Of a DNA stretch of 64,000 bases, positions 51,097-59,618 are shown in pieces. The notes beneath the pieces are model-generated. The model had not been told where the DNA came from and searched no databases. It worked only from the letters and a program-made list of their open reading frames with translations. A program made the position numbers and the translations under genes. This DNA comes from Streptomyces sp. CB02414 (GTDB lineage Bacteria; Actinomycetota; Actinomycetes; Streptomycetales; Streptomycetaceae), in contig NZ_LIPF01000013.1 in NCBI RefSeq assembly GCF_001905385.1, forward strand, positions 85,947-149,946, given 5' to 3'. Numbering within the stretch: position 1 is the stretch's first letter; the number at the start of each line of letters is the position of its first letter.

Positions 51097-51825
51097 TCAG
51101 GGCTCGATGAGCCCGGCGCGGATGGCGTACCGGGTCAGTTCCAGGCGGTCGCGCAGGCCGAGCTTCTGGAGGAGGTTCGCCCGGTGCCGCTGGACGGTCT
51201 TGATGCTGATGAAGAGGATCTCCGCGATCTCCTTCGAGGAGTGGCCCTCGGCGACGAGCTTGAGGACCTCCTCCTCCCGGGGGGTGAGGATGTGGTCGGC
51301 GTTCTCCTCACCGTGCCGGACCCGGTCCAGGAAGTTGCGGATCAGGGCGGTCACCGCACCCGGGTACAGGAACGGCTCGTCCCGCATCGCGGCCCGGCAG
51401 GCGGCGACCAGATCGCGGTCGGCGACGGACTTCAGGACGTATCCGCATGCCCCCGACTTCAGCGCCTGGAACAGGTACTGCTCGTTGTCGTGCATCGTCA
51501 GCATCAGGATGCGCAGCCCCGGCTTCAGCGCGGCCAGCTCACGGGCGGCCTGCAGCCCGGTCAGGCGGGGCATCGCGATGTCCAGGACCGCGAGGTCCAC
51601 GGCGTGCGCCCGCGCCATGTCGATGGCCTCCGCCCCGTCCCCGGCCTCGGCGACCACCTCCAGGTCCGGCTCCCGGTCGAGGATGAGCCGCACCCCGCGC
51701 CGCACCAGCGCGTGGTCGTCGGCCAGCAGGATGCGGATCCTCGACGGGTCGGACGAGGGCGCGGCGGAGGCGGCCGACGGGGCCGGCTCCGGCAGGGACG
51801 GGTCGGGCAGGGAGGGGTCGGACAT
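51097..51825 (-). CDS. NarL/LuxR-family response regulator
   Basis: A 242-residue regulator with a 30-residue Ser/Pro/Ala lead, then a receiver domain (RIRILLADDHALVRRGVRLIL, phospho-acceptor Asp in VDLAVLDIAMPRLTG, Lys in YVLKSVADRD), and a LuxR HTH (LTPREEEVLKLVAEGHSSKEIAEILFISIKTVQRHRANLLQKLGLRDRLELTRYAI). Partner of the kinase immediately upstream; start is two bases from the kinase stop. Possible targets include its divergent DksA/MreB-like operon. Confidence 0.95.
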   Translation of the reverse strand: MSDPSLPDPSLPEPAPSAASAAPSSDPSRIRILLADDHALVRRGVRLILDREPDLEVVAEAGDGAEAIDMARAHAVDLAVLDIAMPRLTGLQAARELAALKPGLRILMLTMHDNEQYLFQALKSGACGYVLKSVADRDLVAACRAAMRDEPFLYPGAVTALIRNFLDRVRHGEENADHILTPREEEVLKLVAEGHSSKEIAEILFISIKTVQRHRANLLQKLGLRDRLELTRYAIRAGLIEP

Positions 51826-51827
51826 GG

Positions 51828-52841
51828 TCAGGGCTGCTTCCTGGGGACGGGTGCGGTGAGCCGGATGCTGGTGCCGGCGCCGGTGGCCGAGGTGATGTCG
51901 AGGGTGGCGCCGATGAGCAGGGCCCGCTCCCGCATGCCGCGGATGCCGGCGCCCTCGCAGACCGCCTCGGCGGTGCCCCGGCCGTCGTCGGTGATGGTGA
52001 GGGCCACCGCGCCGTCGGCCCGGTCGAGGCTCACCTGGACGCGTTCGGCGTCCGCGTGGCGGGCCGCGTTGGTCAGGCTCTCCTGCGCCACGCGGTAGAG
52101 GACCAGCTCGGTCTCCTGGTCCAGGGCGGGCAGGTCGGCGTCGAAACGGCGCACGACCCGCAGCCCGGTGTGGGTGGCGAAGTCGTGCGTGAGCGAGGAC
52201 AGCGCGCTGATCAGCCCGAGGTCGTCCAGGACGCCGGGCCGCAGGCGGCGCACCAGCCGGCGTACCTCGTCCAGGCTCTCCCGGGTGATCTCCTGCGCCT
52301 GCTGCAACTCCTCGCGCAACGGCTGGTCGGCGTCGTCCGCGGCGCGGCCGAGCACGAGCAGGATCGCGGTCATGCTCTGCCCGACCTCGTCGTGCAGCTC
52401 CTGCGCGATACGGCGGCGCTCCGCCTCCTGGGCGAGCAGCACCCGGGCGCTGCTCGTGGCCCGCTCGTGCTCCAGCCGGTCGAGCATCGCGTTGAAGGTG
52501 CGGATCAGCTCGGGCACGTCGCCGCCGCCGGCCACCGGCAGCCGCTGGCCGGGACGGAGCAGGTCGACGGTGGTCATCAGCTTCGTGAGCCGGTCCAGGG
52601 GCGCCAGACCCCAGCGCAGCAGGGCGCCGTTGGCCACCAGCATGACGGCCATGCCGCCCACCAGGACGACCGCCTCGGTCAGCAGCACCGGCACGGAGAC
52701 GGTCACGGGCGCCCACAGCAGCAGTGCCGTGGCGAAGCCCAGCACCACCGAGTTGAGCCCGAAGATCCGCCAGAACAGGGACACCGGGGGGTACGCCTCC
52801 TTCTGCGACGCGTCGACTGGTACGCCTCCACTGTCGGTCAT
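51828..52841 (-). CDS. Sensor histidine kinase, HisKA_3 with HAMP
   Basis: A 337-residue kinase: two membrane helices (VVLGFATALLLWAPVTV and LTEAVVLVGGMAVMLVANGALL, about 30-75), a HAMP region (LAPLDRLTKLMTTVDLLRPGQRLPVAGGGDVPELIRTFNAMLDRL), the HisKA_3 motif RRRIAQELHDEVGQSMTAILLVL with His at about 152, N box VAQESLTNAARHADA and G1/G2 TITDDGRGTAEAV, GIRGMRERALLIGATLDI. Short extracellular loop suggests sensing in or near the membrane. Faces the DksA-like gene across a 331-base region. Confidence 0.95.
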   Translation of the reverse strand: MTDSGGVPVDASQKEAYPPVSLFWRIFGLNSVVLGFATALLLWAPVTVSVPVLLTEAVVLVGGMAVMLVANGALLRWGLAPLDRLTKLMTTVDLLRPGQRLPVAGGGDVPELIRTFNAMLDRLEHERATSSARVLLAQEAERRRIAQELHDEVGQSMTAILLVLGRAADDADQPLREELQQAQEITRESLDEVRRLVRRLRPGVLDDLGLISALSSLTHDFATHTGLRVVRRFDADLPALDQETELVLYRVAQESLTNAARHADAERVQVSLDRADGAVALTITDDGRGTAEAVCEGAGIRGMRERALLIGATLDITSATGAGTSIRLTAPVPRKQP

Positions 52842-53172
52842 CGCGCACCCTCGGTGGGAGCCGCGGTCCAGGGACCCGTCCGGCGAAGCGGACCCTGGTC
52901 GCGACCGAGCAAGCGACCAGCGTCCCCCGCCGGGCGCCGCCGGGTCGATGGGGTCCGGCCCCCATTTCCGGGCCGTGGCACACCCATACGGGGGTCTCGG
53001 CACGTCGCCGAGTGGATCCCGCGGCCCCCGGCAAATGGGGTCTGCGCCCGATGGGTTTCCCCGGGCGCCGGGGCCATGGTTGAGGCTGACCGGGTCCGAT
53101 CGGCCCGGCGCTCGCCGTACCCGCAGAACCTCCGGGAAGTACCCGCAGAACCTTGCGAGAAAAGGACGCACC
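52842..53172. promoter_or_regulatory. Divergent promoter region with palindrome and 22-base-period direct repeat
   Basis: No gene. Between the kinase (-) and the first DksA-like gene (+). It holds a perfect inverted repeat ATGGGG-N6-CCCCAT at 52948-52965, further ATGGGG-type words at 53035-53040, and a 15-base direct repeat GTACCCGCAGAACCT at 53117-53131 and 53139-53153, a period of 22 bases or two helical turns, 20 bases before the DksA-like start. Together these look like sites for the NarL-type regulator, likely activation from the direct repeats; assignment is inference. Confidence 0.5.
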
Positions 53173-53499
53173 GTGTCGCTCGACGCCTCCCGCATCGAAC
53201 CCCGCCCCGAGCGGCTGACCGCTCACGAGGCACGCCAGCGCCTCGAGCACGCCCGCAGCACCCGCATGACCCAGCTCCAGGCCCTCAAGGAGAGCGGCCA
53301 GGCGGACGACCAGCTGATGTCCGCGCAGCAGGACGCCATCGCGCGGGTGCTCAAGGAGATCGACGAGGCCTTCGCCCGTATCGACGCCGGCACGTACGGC
53401 GCCTGCCTGGGCTGCGGCAAGCCGGTGCCGGGGGAGCGGCTGGAGATCCTCCCCTACACGCGGTACTGCGTGGCCTGCCAGCGCCGCGCCGCCTCCTGA
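53173..53499 (+). CDS. DksA/TraR-family C4 zinc-finger protein
   Basis: A 108-residue protein with a coiled-coil N-terminus (TAHEARQRLEHARSTRMTQLQALKESGQADDQLMSAQQDAIARVLKEIDEAFARIDAG) and a C-terminal zinc finger TYGACLGCGKPVPGERLEILPYTRYCVACQ (C-x2-C ... C-x2-C). DksA/TraR-type proteins act in the secondary channel of RNA polymerase to change promoter choice. GTG start. First of three genes transcribed together (DksA-like 1, DksA-like 2, MreB-like). Confidence 0.93.
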   Translation: MSLDASRIEPRPERLTAHEARQRLEHARSTRMTQLQALKESGQADDQLMSAQQDAIARVLKEIDEAFARIDAGTYGACLGCGKPVPGERLEILPYTRYCVACQRRAAS

Positions 53500-53545
53500 C
53501 CGTCGTCCGTCCAGTCTTCGTCTCCCGCCCTGCCCAAGGGGTGAA

Positions 53546-53914
53546 GTGGTGAACAAGCAGATCATCGGCGACCGCGACACGTGCCTGTCGCCCGCGGACC
53601 TCGCCGCGCTCGAGGAGAGCCTCCACGAGCAGCGCGGGTTCCGCGAGGAACAGCTGCGGCAGATCGCGGCCGCCCCGCCCCGCGCCGGCGAGCCGAGCCG
53701 GCCGAGCGCCGGGCAGACCGAGGTCCGGGTCAAGCTCGCGGCCTCCGCCCGCATGGTGCTCGCCGACGTCGAGGCGGCCCTCGCCCGCATGGCGGAGGGC
53801 CGCTACGGCCACTGCCATCTGTGCCGGCGTCCCGTCGACCGCGAGCGCCTGATGATCGTGCCGCAGGCCCGCTACTGCGCTCGCTGCCAGCAGGTGCGGG
53901 AGGCGGGACGATGA
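53546..53914 (+). CDS. Second DksA/TraR-family zinc-finger protein
   Basis: A 122-residue relative of the previous gene: charged coiled-coil N-terminus (LSPADLAALEESLHEQRGFREEQLRQIA) and RYGHCHLCRRPVDRERLMIVPQARYCARCQ zinc finger with four cysteines. The second finger lacks some acidic residues of DksA tips. It has two adjacent GTG starts (53546/53549); the stop overlaps the MreB-like ATG as ATGA. A duplication of one ancestral gene is likely, given matching lengths and the shared C-terminal finger. Confidence 0.92.
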   Translation: MVNKQIIGDRDTCLSPADLAALEESLHEQRGFREEQLRQIAAAPPRAGEPSRPSAGQTEVRVKLAASARMVLADVEAALARMAEGRYGHCHLCRRPVDRERLMIVPQARYCARCQQVREAGR

Positions 53915-54735
53915 CCGTGGTCCGGCGGTCCCGTACCGCCCGCGCCCCGCACCGGCCCTGGCCGATGTGCCGGCACTGCACCGGCGTCGCCCTCGACATG
54001 GGCAGCGCCCGTACCCGCGCCTGGGTCGCCGGGCGGGGCATGATCCTCGACGTGCCGACCGTGACCTTCCCGGGCGTCGGCGCGGTCTATCCCATCCAGC
54101 GCGGCTCCATCCTCGACACCCCGGGCACCGCCCGGATGCTCGACCGGCTGCTGGGCCACCGGCTGCCCCGCTTCACCCGTCCCCTGGTGGTGGTCACCGC
54201 CCCGGTGCTGGACGGGTACGCCTACCGCAACGAGGCCCGTACGGCCGTGGAGGTGCTGCGCCCGCGCAGCGTGCTGACCGTGCCCAGTGCGCGGGCCGTG
54301 GCCCTCGCGGCGGGCGCGGACCTGTCGCGGCCGCTGCTCGTGATCGACATCGGGGCGCACCTCACCGAGGTGGTGCTCCTGGTGGACGGCGCCGTCTTCG
54401 ACGCGCGCCGCACCGCCCTGGGCACGGGCGACCTCGGCGAGTCCACGCCGGCCGCGCGGATCGGGGAGGCGGTGGCCGACATGACGACCTCGATGCTGCG
54501 CCAGGACCGTACGTCCCTCACCGTCGACGCCCTGGGCAGGGGACCGCTGCTGGCCGGCGGGGGCGCGCTGCGCCCCGAGATCACCTGCGACCTCACCCGC
54601 AGGCTGCACGTCCCCCTGCGCGCCGTACCGGCCCCGCACACGGCCGCCGTGCGCGGTGCCGCCAAGCTGCTGGGGGCGGCGCACTCCCACCCGTCCACCG
54701 CGGGCACGGACCCACCGGACGAACACCCGCACTGA
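53911..54735 (+). CDS. Minimal MreB/actin-like protein
   Basis: A 274-residue actin-fold protein, about 70 residues shorter than MreB. ATP-site motifs persist: phosphate 1 GVALDMGSARTRAWV (about 25-39), phosphate 2 LLVIDIGAHLTEVVLLVDG (about 145-163) and the adenosine loop GPLLAGGGALRPEI (about 211-224), but the segments corresponding to subdomains IB and IIB are missing or very short. From memory a S. coelicolor MreB-like protein of this kind (SCO6166) lacks those subdomains; I have not checked it. Co-translated with the second DksA-like gene. Function unclear; polymerisation is not assured. Confidence 0.88.
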   Translation: MTVVRRSRTARAPHRPWPMCRHCTGVALDMGSARTRAWVAGRGMILDVPTVTFPGVGAVYPIQRGSILDTPGTARMLDRLLGHRLPRFTRPLVVVTAPVLDGYAYRNEARTAVEVLRPRSVLTVPSARAVALAAGADLSRPLLVIDIGAHLTEVVLLVDGAVFDARRTALGTGDLGESTPAARIGEAVADMTTSMLRQDRTSLTVDALGRGPLLAGGGALRPEITCDLTRRLHVPLRAVPAPHTAAVRGAAKLLGAAHSHPSTAGTDPPDEHPH

Positions 54736-55049
54736 CCTGCCCGGCGGGCGGGACCGACGCGGGGCGTTCCGCGGGCCGGTGCGGCGGCCGGGCGCCCAGC
54801 CACCGCCGCCGTGTCGCGGAGGCGCCCACCGGGCCCGGTCACTCGCCGTCCGATCCACGACCGCGTCCCCCACAGCGCCCGCGCGGGCGCCGGCCACACT
54901 CCCGGGGCCGGCGCCCGCCGGGTCGGCCATCGGTCGGCTCGGTCGGCCGACGCACACACATCGACGACCCGGCCCCCACACCCGCCGTCGACACGCACCC
55001 GCACCGACAGCCCGATCCGGCTGCCCCGAGCCCGGAAGGAGGCACCACC
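54736..55049. other. 314-base intergenic stretch with no clear gene
   Basis: Very GC-rich, no ORF with coding-type third-position pattern and no obvious operator. Contains short GC inverted repeats around 54890-54925 that could serve as a terminator for the MreB-like operon. The promoter of the Rv1733c-like gene must be here or further upstream; I do not see clear boxes. Confidence 0.4.
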
Positions 55050-55691
55050 GTGGCCGGTGAGACACCCCGCGCCCAGCCACCGCCCGATCCCGACCCCGCC
55101 CCCGGCGGGGACCCGCACCTTCTCCTGTGGCGGTGGCGCCGCAACCCCCTCCGGCGCCGTACCGACCGCATGCAGGCGTGGATCGGCCTCGGGCTGGTGC
55201 TCGCCGTGCTGCTCGCGGCGCCGGGCGCGATGTACGCGGCCGGTGACACCGCCTACCGTCACTACCGGAGCACCGCCGAGCACGAGGCCCGGACCCGGGA
55301 CCACCGTCCCGCGGTCCTGGTCCACGACGCCCCGCGCCACCCGGAGCCCGGGTCGGACGAGGCCAAGGAGACCCGGTACCCGGTCAAGGTCAGGTACACC
55401 GGGCCCGACGGGACGCCCAGGACCGGGAAGACGGACGTCGAGCCGGGACTGCCCGCGGACAGCACCGTCCTGGTCTGGGTAGACGCGGCCGGAAAGCTCA
55501 CCGAGCCGCCGCTCACCACCGGCCAGATCCGCAGCCGCACGATGGGCTGGGCCATCCTCGCCTTCCTGGGCGTCGTGATCACCGGCCTCGCGGTCCACGG
55601 CGTCACCGGCCTGGTGCTGCACCGCCGCAATCTCGTCGAGTGGGACACCGCCTGGGCCGAAACCGCCCCACGCTGGAGCCGCGCCCCCTGA
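55050..55691 (+). CDS. Rv1733c-family membrane protein
   Basis: A 213-residue membrane protein with a cytoplasmic Pro-rich start, one helix at about 42-65 (WIGLGLVLAVLLAAPGAMYAAG), a soluble domain of about 100 residues (YPVKVRYTGPDGTPRTGKTDVEPGLPADSTVLVWVDAAGKLTEPPLT) and a second helix at about 170-190 (WAILAFLGVVITGLAVHGVTG). Layout and the RYT-x-x-DG-x-x-R-T-G motif match the actinobacterial Rv1733c family. GTG with AAGGAGG upstream. Converges on a tandem-repeat region. Confidence 0.88.
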   Translation: MAGETPRAQPPPDPDPAPGGDPHLLLWRWRRNPLRRRTDRMQAWIGLGLVLAVLLAAPGAMYAAGDTAYRHYRSTAEHEARTRDHRPAVLVHDAPRHPEPGSDEAKETRYPVKVRYTGPDGTPRTGKTDVEPGLPADSTVLVWVDAAGKLTEPPLTTGQIRSRTMGWAILAFLGVVITGLAVHGVTGLVLHRRNLVEWDTAWAETAPRWSRAP

Positions 55692-55720
55692 CGCGACGCC
55701 GAACCCGCCCCCTCCCACGA

Positions 55721-56340
55721 CCGCCCCGTGTCGAGCAGGCCATGGGCCGGACCGGCCGACCCCTGGCCCGCTCGTTTCGGCCCGTCAACGAGGGGTCCGT
55801 CTGTGGCTGAGCCGGCGCGGCTCGCCTGTCGCGGTGGGGGGGGCTGTCATCGTGTCGCACGCGCGTCACGGTGGTTTGGACCGCCCCGTGTCGAGCAGGC
55901 CATGGGCCGGACCGGCCGACCCCTGGCCCGCCCGTTTCGGCCCGTCAACGAGGGGTCCGTCTGTGGCTGAGCCGGCGCGGCTCGCCTGTCGCGGTGGGGG
56001 GGCTGTCATCGTGTCGCACGCGCGTCACGGTGGTTTGGACCGCCCCGCGTCCAGCAGGCCATGGGCCGGACCGGCCGACCCCTGGCCCGCCCGCTTCGGC
56101 CCGTCACGATGGGGCCGTCTGCCGTCGAGGCGGCGTGGCTCGCCCTCTCGGTGGGGCAAGCCATCGCGTGTCCCCCCCCGCTCGTCACAAGCAGGCGGGC
56201 GCAAGCCGAGTCCGCCCGCTCTTTTCGTCTCGACGGCCCGGTCTGTCGCCGAGCCAGCTGCCACCGCCCCGTGGAGCAGGCCGTCCCCCGCCCCCCGCCC
56301 GTCACGAGGGAGTGGACCGCCCCCGAGCCCGCCCCGCCCG
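55721..56340. repeat. 160-base tandem repeats, at least four units, decaying rightward
   Basis: Unit 1 is 55721-55880 (160 bases), unit 2 is 55881-56039 (159 bases); they differ only by one T/C substitution and one G in a G7/G8 run, so they duplicated recently. Unit 3 (from 56040, about 160 bases) matches the first 60 bases well and then diverges; from about 56200 to 56340 fragments of one or two more units are recognisable. Each unit contains CCATGGGCCGGACCGGCC, a partial palindrome. No spacers, no conserved reading frame. It fills the gap between two convergent genes. Confidence 0.92.
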
Positions 56341-56352
56341 TCGCCCCAGGCG

Positions 56353-57141
56353 TCAGGCCGTCGCCGCCCCCGTGGCCGGCGGGGTCAGGTGCCGGGCCAG
56401 CCATGTCGGTACCCCGCCCAGCAGCCGGAACAGGCGTCGCGCCTCCTCTCGGAGCCGGGACGCCTCCGGTTCGGACTCCGCGTCGGCGAGTGACACCAGT
56501 GCCGGTGCCGTACCGACGAGGTAGCCCAGTTCCTCGCGGATCCGCAGCGACTCGGCGAAGCCGTGCCGGGCCTCGGCCAACTCGCCTTCCCGCAGGGCGA
56601 GTCCGGCCAGGTGCCGCCAGGTGAAGGACTGCAGGAGCGGGTCGGTGTGCGCGGTCGCGCCGGCGTGGGCCCGCCGGTAGGCCGCGCGGGCGGCCTGCGG
56701 TGACCGGGTCAGGTTCTCCGCGAGCAGTCCACGCCGGAAGTCCAGCAGCGCCCGCCCCGCCGCCCCCGGAGGGATGAGCGCCGCCGCCCGGCCCAGCGCG
56801 GCCCGCGCCTCGTCGGAGCGGTCGCGCACCCCGTGCACGGTCGCGGCGTACGCGAGCTGACCGCGTTCGCAGGCGGCGGCACCGCGTTCGTCGTCGCTGT
56901 GGGCCAGCGCCTCGGCGGCGCGCAGCGCGTCCTCGGCGTCCGCCCAGCCCTGCTCGGTGTACAGACACCGCTCCACCAGCAGCGCCGTCCGCTGCAGCGC
57001 GGTCGCCGCGGTCACCGGCTCCAGCAGCGCCGCCGCGTCGGCCCAGCAGGCGCGCGAACGCAACCGCCACACGGCCGTCTGGAGCGGATCGTCACCTTCG
57101 GTCGTTCCCCAACCAGAACCAGCCATGGCGGAATGCGCCAC
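56353..57141 (-). CDS. TPR-like helical repeat protein of unknown function
   Basis: A 262-residue, Ala/Leu/Arg-rich, all-helical protein with degenerate tetratricopeptide pairs (ADAEDALRAAEALAHSDDERGAAACERGQLAYAATVHGV; DEARAALGRAAALIPPG; ARAAYRRAHAGATAHTDPLLQSFTWRHLAGLALREGELAEARHGFAESLRIRE). No enzymatic motif. Probably a scaffold or adaptor. GTG at 57141 chosen because AAGGGGAGGG sits just ahead; an ATG five codons later is possible. The pucR terminator lies between this gene and the pucR stop. Confidence 0.8.
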   Translation of the reverse strand: MAHSAMAGSGWGTTEGDDPLQTAVWRLRSRACWADAAALLEPVTAATALQRTALLVERCLYTEQGWADAEDALRAAEALAHSDDERGAAACERGQLAYAATVHGVRDRSDEARAALGRAAALIPPGAAGRALLDFRRGLLAENLTRSPQAARAAYRRAHAGATAHTDPLLQSFTWRHLAGLALREGELAEARHGFAESLRIREELGYLVGTAPALVSLADAESEPEASRLREEARRLFRLLGGVPTWLARHLTPPATGAATA

Positions 57142-57252
57142 GTCGCCCTCCCCTTAGCACGCCATCGAGCTCTCGAGTGGTGGCGGCATCTCAGCACGGA
57201 TACGGCGGCCCGGCCAAGGGGGTGGGTGAAAGATTTCACAAAGTCGTGGGAC

Positions 57253-57281
57253 TTCCCGGCGCCGAGGTTTGGCGCCGGGAA
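57253..57281. terminator. Terminator of pucR
   Basis: TTCCCGGCGCC at 57253-57263 pairs perfectly with GGCGCCGGGAA at 57271-57281 around a seven-base loop. It sits 22 bases past the pucR stop codon (57304) on the minus strand, the expected place for its terminator. Confidence 0.88.
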
Positions 57282-57303
57282 GGGGCCGCGTGCGGCTCGC
57301 GCC

Positions 57304-59013
57304 TCAGCTCATGCGCAGGGCCAGGAAGAAATCCAGCTTGTCCTCGAGGCGCGACAGGTCACGCCCCGTCAACTGCTCGATCCGGCCGACGCGGTAGCGC
57401 AACGTGTTGACGTGCAGGTGGAGCCGGGTGGCGCAGCGCGTCCAGGAGCCGTCGCTGTCGAGGAAGGCCTCCAGCGTCGGGATCAGCTCGGCGCGGTGGC
57501 GGCGGTCGTAGTCCCGCAGCGGGTCCAGCAGCCGGGCGGTGAAGGCCCGGCGGACGTCGTCGGGGACGAAGGGCAGGAGCAGGACGTGCGACGCCAGCTC
57601 CTGGTGGCCGGCCGCGCAGACCCGGCCGGGGCGCGCCGCGGCGACGCGGCGTGCGTGCCGGGCCTCCTCCAGCGCGCCGCGCAGCCCCTCCGCCGAGTGC
57701 ACGGCCGCGCTGACCCCGAGGGTGACCCGCCCGTCGCCGTCCAGCCCCGCCGACAGCGGTTCCCGCACGGACTCCAGCAGCGCGTCCGCGAGGATGCCGG
57801 TCTCCGAGCCGTCGTGCTCCGTGGAGACTGCCGGCAGCGGCACCAGGGCGACGGCCTCGCCGCCGGTGTGCGCCACCGCGATGCGGTCGGAGTGCTCGGG
57901 GCCGGTGGCGAGCGGGTCGACGAGGATCTCCTCCAGCAGCGTCTGGGCGACCGCCCCGGTCTCCGCGTCCTCCTCCTCCCACTCGACGCGGGCTACGACC
58001 ACCTGCCAGTGCGGGGCCGCGCCCAGGCCCGGCAGCAGCACCGGCGCCGCCACCCGGAGGCGGGCCGCGATCTCGGCCGGCGCCGCGCCCGTCTGCACCA
58101 GTTCCAGCACCTCCTGCGCGAGCCGCCGCCGCACCGTGCGCGCCGCGTCCCGCCGGTCCCGCTCGACGGCGATCAGCTGGGTGACGCCGTACAGCAGGTC
58201 GAGCCGTTCCTCGGCCCAGTCCCCGGCGTCCGCCTCCACCACCAGCAGCCAGTCGGAGAGCACCGTCTCGCGCACGTCCCGTCCGGGCACGGCCGCCTGC
58301 GGCGCGCGCCCCGCGGCGGCCGTCGCCGGGGGGTGCCCCGAGCCGCGCACCGGGAAGAGGCTGTACGTCGTCCCGCCCAGCGGCACCCGGTGCGGCGCGC
58401 GCCGGCCCGCGCGGCTGGCGGCGAGGTGCTCCGCCGCCAGCTTCGCGCACACCTCGGCGGGCAGGGCGGGGCCCGCGTCCTTCGGTCCGGCGACCGGCCG
58501 CCCGGTCGGCGACAGCACCCAGGCACGCAGGTCCAGGTCGGAGCCGAGCAGGTCCAGGACCACGTCCGGGCCGCCGCCCGCCGGACCCGAGGTCATCATC
58601 CGGCGGTGCCGGTCCACCACGGCCGCCAGATCCCCGGCCCGCTCGCCCGAGACCTGCCGGACGACGTGCTCGGTGATGGTCGCGAAGGCCACCGACTCGT
58701 TCACCGCGAACAGCGGCAGCCGGTGCCGCGCACACGCCACCACCAGGTCCTCGGGCACGCTCCCCAGCTCCGCCTCACCGGCGGCGAGCGCGGCCACACC
58801 GGCCTGCACCAGGATGCGCACGAAAGGCTCGGAGTCGTCGGCGTCCCGGCGCCAGGCCAAACCGGACAGGACCAGCTCGCCGCCCGACAGGTAACGGCTG
58901 GGATCCCGCAGGTCGGTGGTCATCACGCCCCGCACGGAGCGGTCCAGCTCGCCCTCGCCGCCGAGCAGCTTGAGGCCCAGCGCGTCGGTGTCCAGCAGTG
59001 CGCGCAGCCGCAT
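57304..59013 (-). CDS. pucR: PucR-family regulator of purine catabolism
   Basis: A 569-residue regulator. N-terminal PucR domain (LRALLDTDALGLKLLGGEGELDRSVRGVMTTDLRDPSRYLSGGELVLSGLAW), a central GAF-like/GGDEF-like region, and C-terminal HTH_30 (LEAFLDSDGSWTRCATRLHLHVNTLRYRVGRIEQLTGRDLSRLEDKLDFFLALR). In Bacillus and actinobacteria PucR responds to allantoin-type signals and controls purine degradation, agreeing with the divergent xanthine dehydrogenase remnant, purine permease and XdhC genes. Unlike the copy at 16308, it is intact. Confidence 0.95.
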   Translation of the reverse strand: MRLRALLDTDALGLKLLGGEGELDRSVRGVMTTDLRDPSRYLSGGELVLSGLAWRRDADDSEPFVRILVQAGVAALAAGEAELGSVPEDLVVACARHRLPLFAVNESVAFATITEHVVRQVSGERAGDLAAVVDRHRRMMTSGPAGGGPDVVLDLLGSDLDLRAWVLSPTGRPVAGPKDAGPALPAEVCAKLAAEHLAASRAGRRAPHRVPLGGTTYSLFPVRGSGHPPATAAAGRAPQAAVPGRDVRETVLSDWLLVVEADAGDWAEERLDLLYGVTQLIAVERDRRDAARTVRRRLAQEVLELVQTGAAPAEIAARLRVAAPVLLPGLGAAPHWQVVVARVEWEEEDAETGAVAQTLLEEILVDPLATGPEHSDRIAVAHTGGEAVALVPLPAVSTEHDGSETGILADALLESVREPLSAGLDGDGRVTLGVSAAVHSAEGLRGALEEARHARRVAAARPGRVCAAGHQELASHVLLLPFVPDDVRRAFTARLLDPLRDYDRRHRAELIPTLEAFLDSDGSWTRCATRLHLHVNTLRYRVGRIEQLTGRDLSRLEDKLDFFLALRMS

Positions 59014-59300
59014 TCTCGTCGCCGCCGTTCTTTGTCTCGAAGTGTTCCAGGTCACGCGGCTGTGTCGCCCGTTTCCGGAGGAAAGCGAGGAGGTTACCGA
59101 GAGCCTCCGTTCATACGAATCTACAAGATGACCTCCCTGGCCAGCCAATTCCTTCAGTGTTTCTGCGACTGACCCTGGTGGAGCAGCGGGCGGTGTACTG
59201 GGCCCACTCCGCGTGAACAGCACATGAACGAGCCGGGCCCGCCGCACAGGGATTGGCTTGATCCGTACGACCCGCCAGACGACGATGAAGAGAGCCGGTC

Positions 59301-59618
59301 ATGGACTTCCTTCGCCCCGCCAGTTGGGAGGAGGCGCTCGCCGCGAAGGCCGAGCACCCCACCGCTGTGCCGATCGCGGGTGGCACGGACGTGATGGTGG
59401 AGATCGTCGCCGACCTTCCCACGACCCTCGACACGCCGACGATCCCGGTCGACGTGCTCGAACTCGCCGACGACCACGCGCCGTACGGGCTGCGCGGCGT
59501 CGGCGAGGCCCCCACCCTGTCGTCCACCCCGGCGGTCCTCGCGGCCGTCCGGGACGCGACCGGGCTGGCGCTCGACCGCACGCCGGTACGGCCGGAACAC
59601 CTCACCGGTACGGCGTGA
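59301..59618 (+). pseudogene. Chimeric xanthine dehydrogenase remnant (FAD-subunit start joined to Mo-subunit end)
   Basis: A 105-residue ORF. Residues 1 to about 35 (MDFLRPASWEEALAAKAEHP ... AGGTDVMVEI) are the N-terminus of the FAD-binding subunit of xanthine dehydrogenase, including part of the AGGTD FAD motif. Residues about 40-105 (LPTTLDTPTIPVDVLELADD, then HAPYGLRGVGEAPTLSSTPA, then VLAAVRDATG and the RPEHLTGTA end) are the C-terminus of the molybdopterin subunit, with the active-site GVGE. The rest of both genes and the 2Fe-2S subunit, normally some 3.5 kb, are gone. The join, at about 59404-59418, is in frame. A non-functional scar; a small protein may still be made. Confidence 0.85.

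Noticed and set aside
55721..56340. CRISPR array
   Set aside because: Repeats are 160 bases and contiguous, with no spacers and no cas genes.
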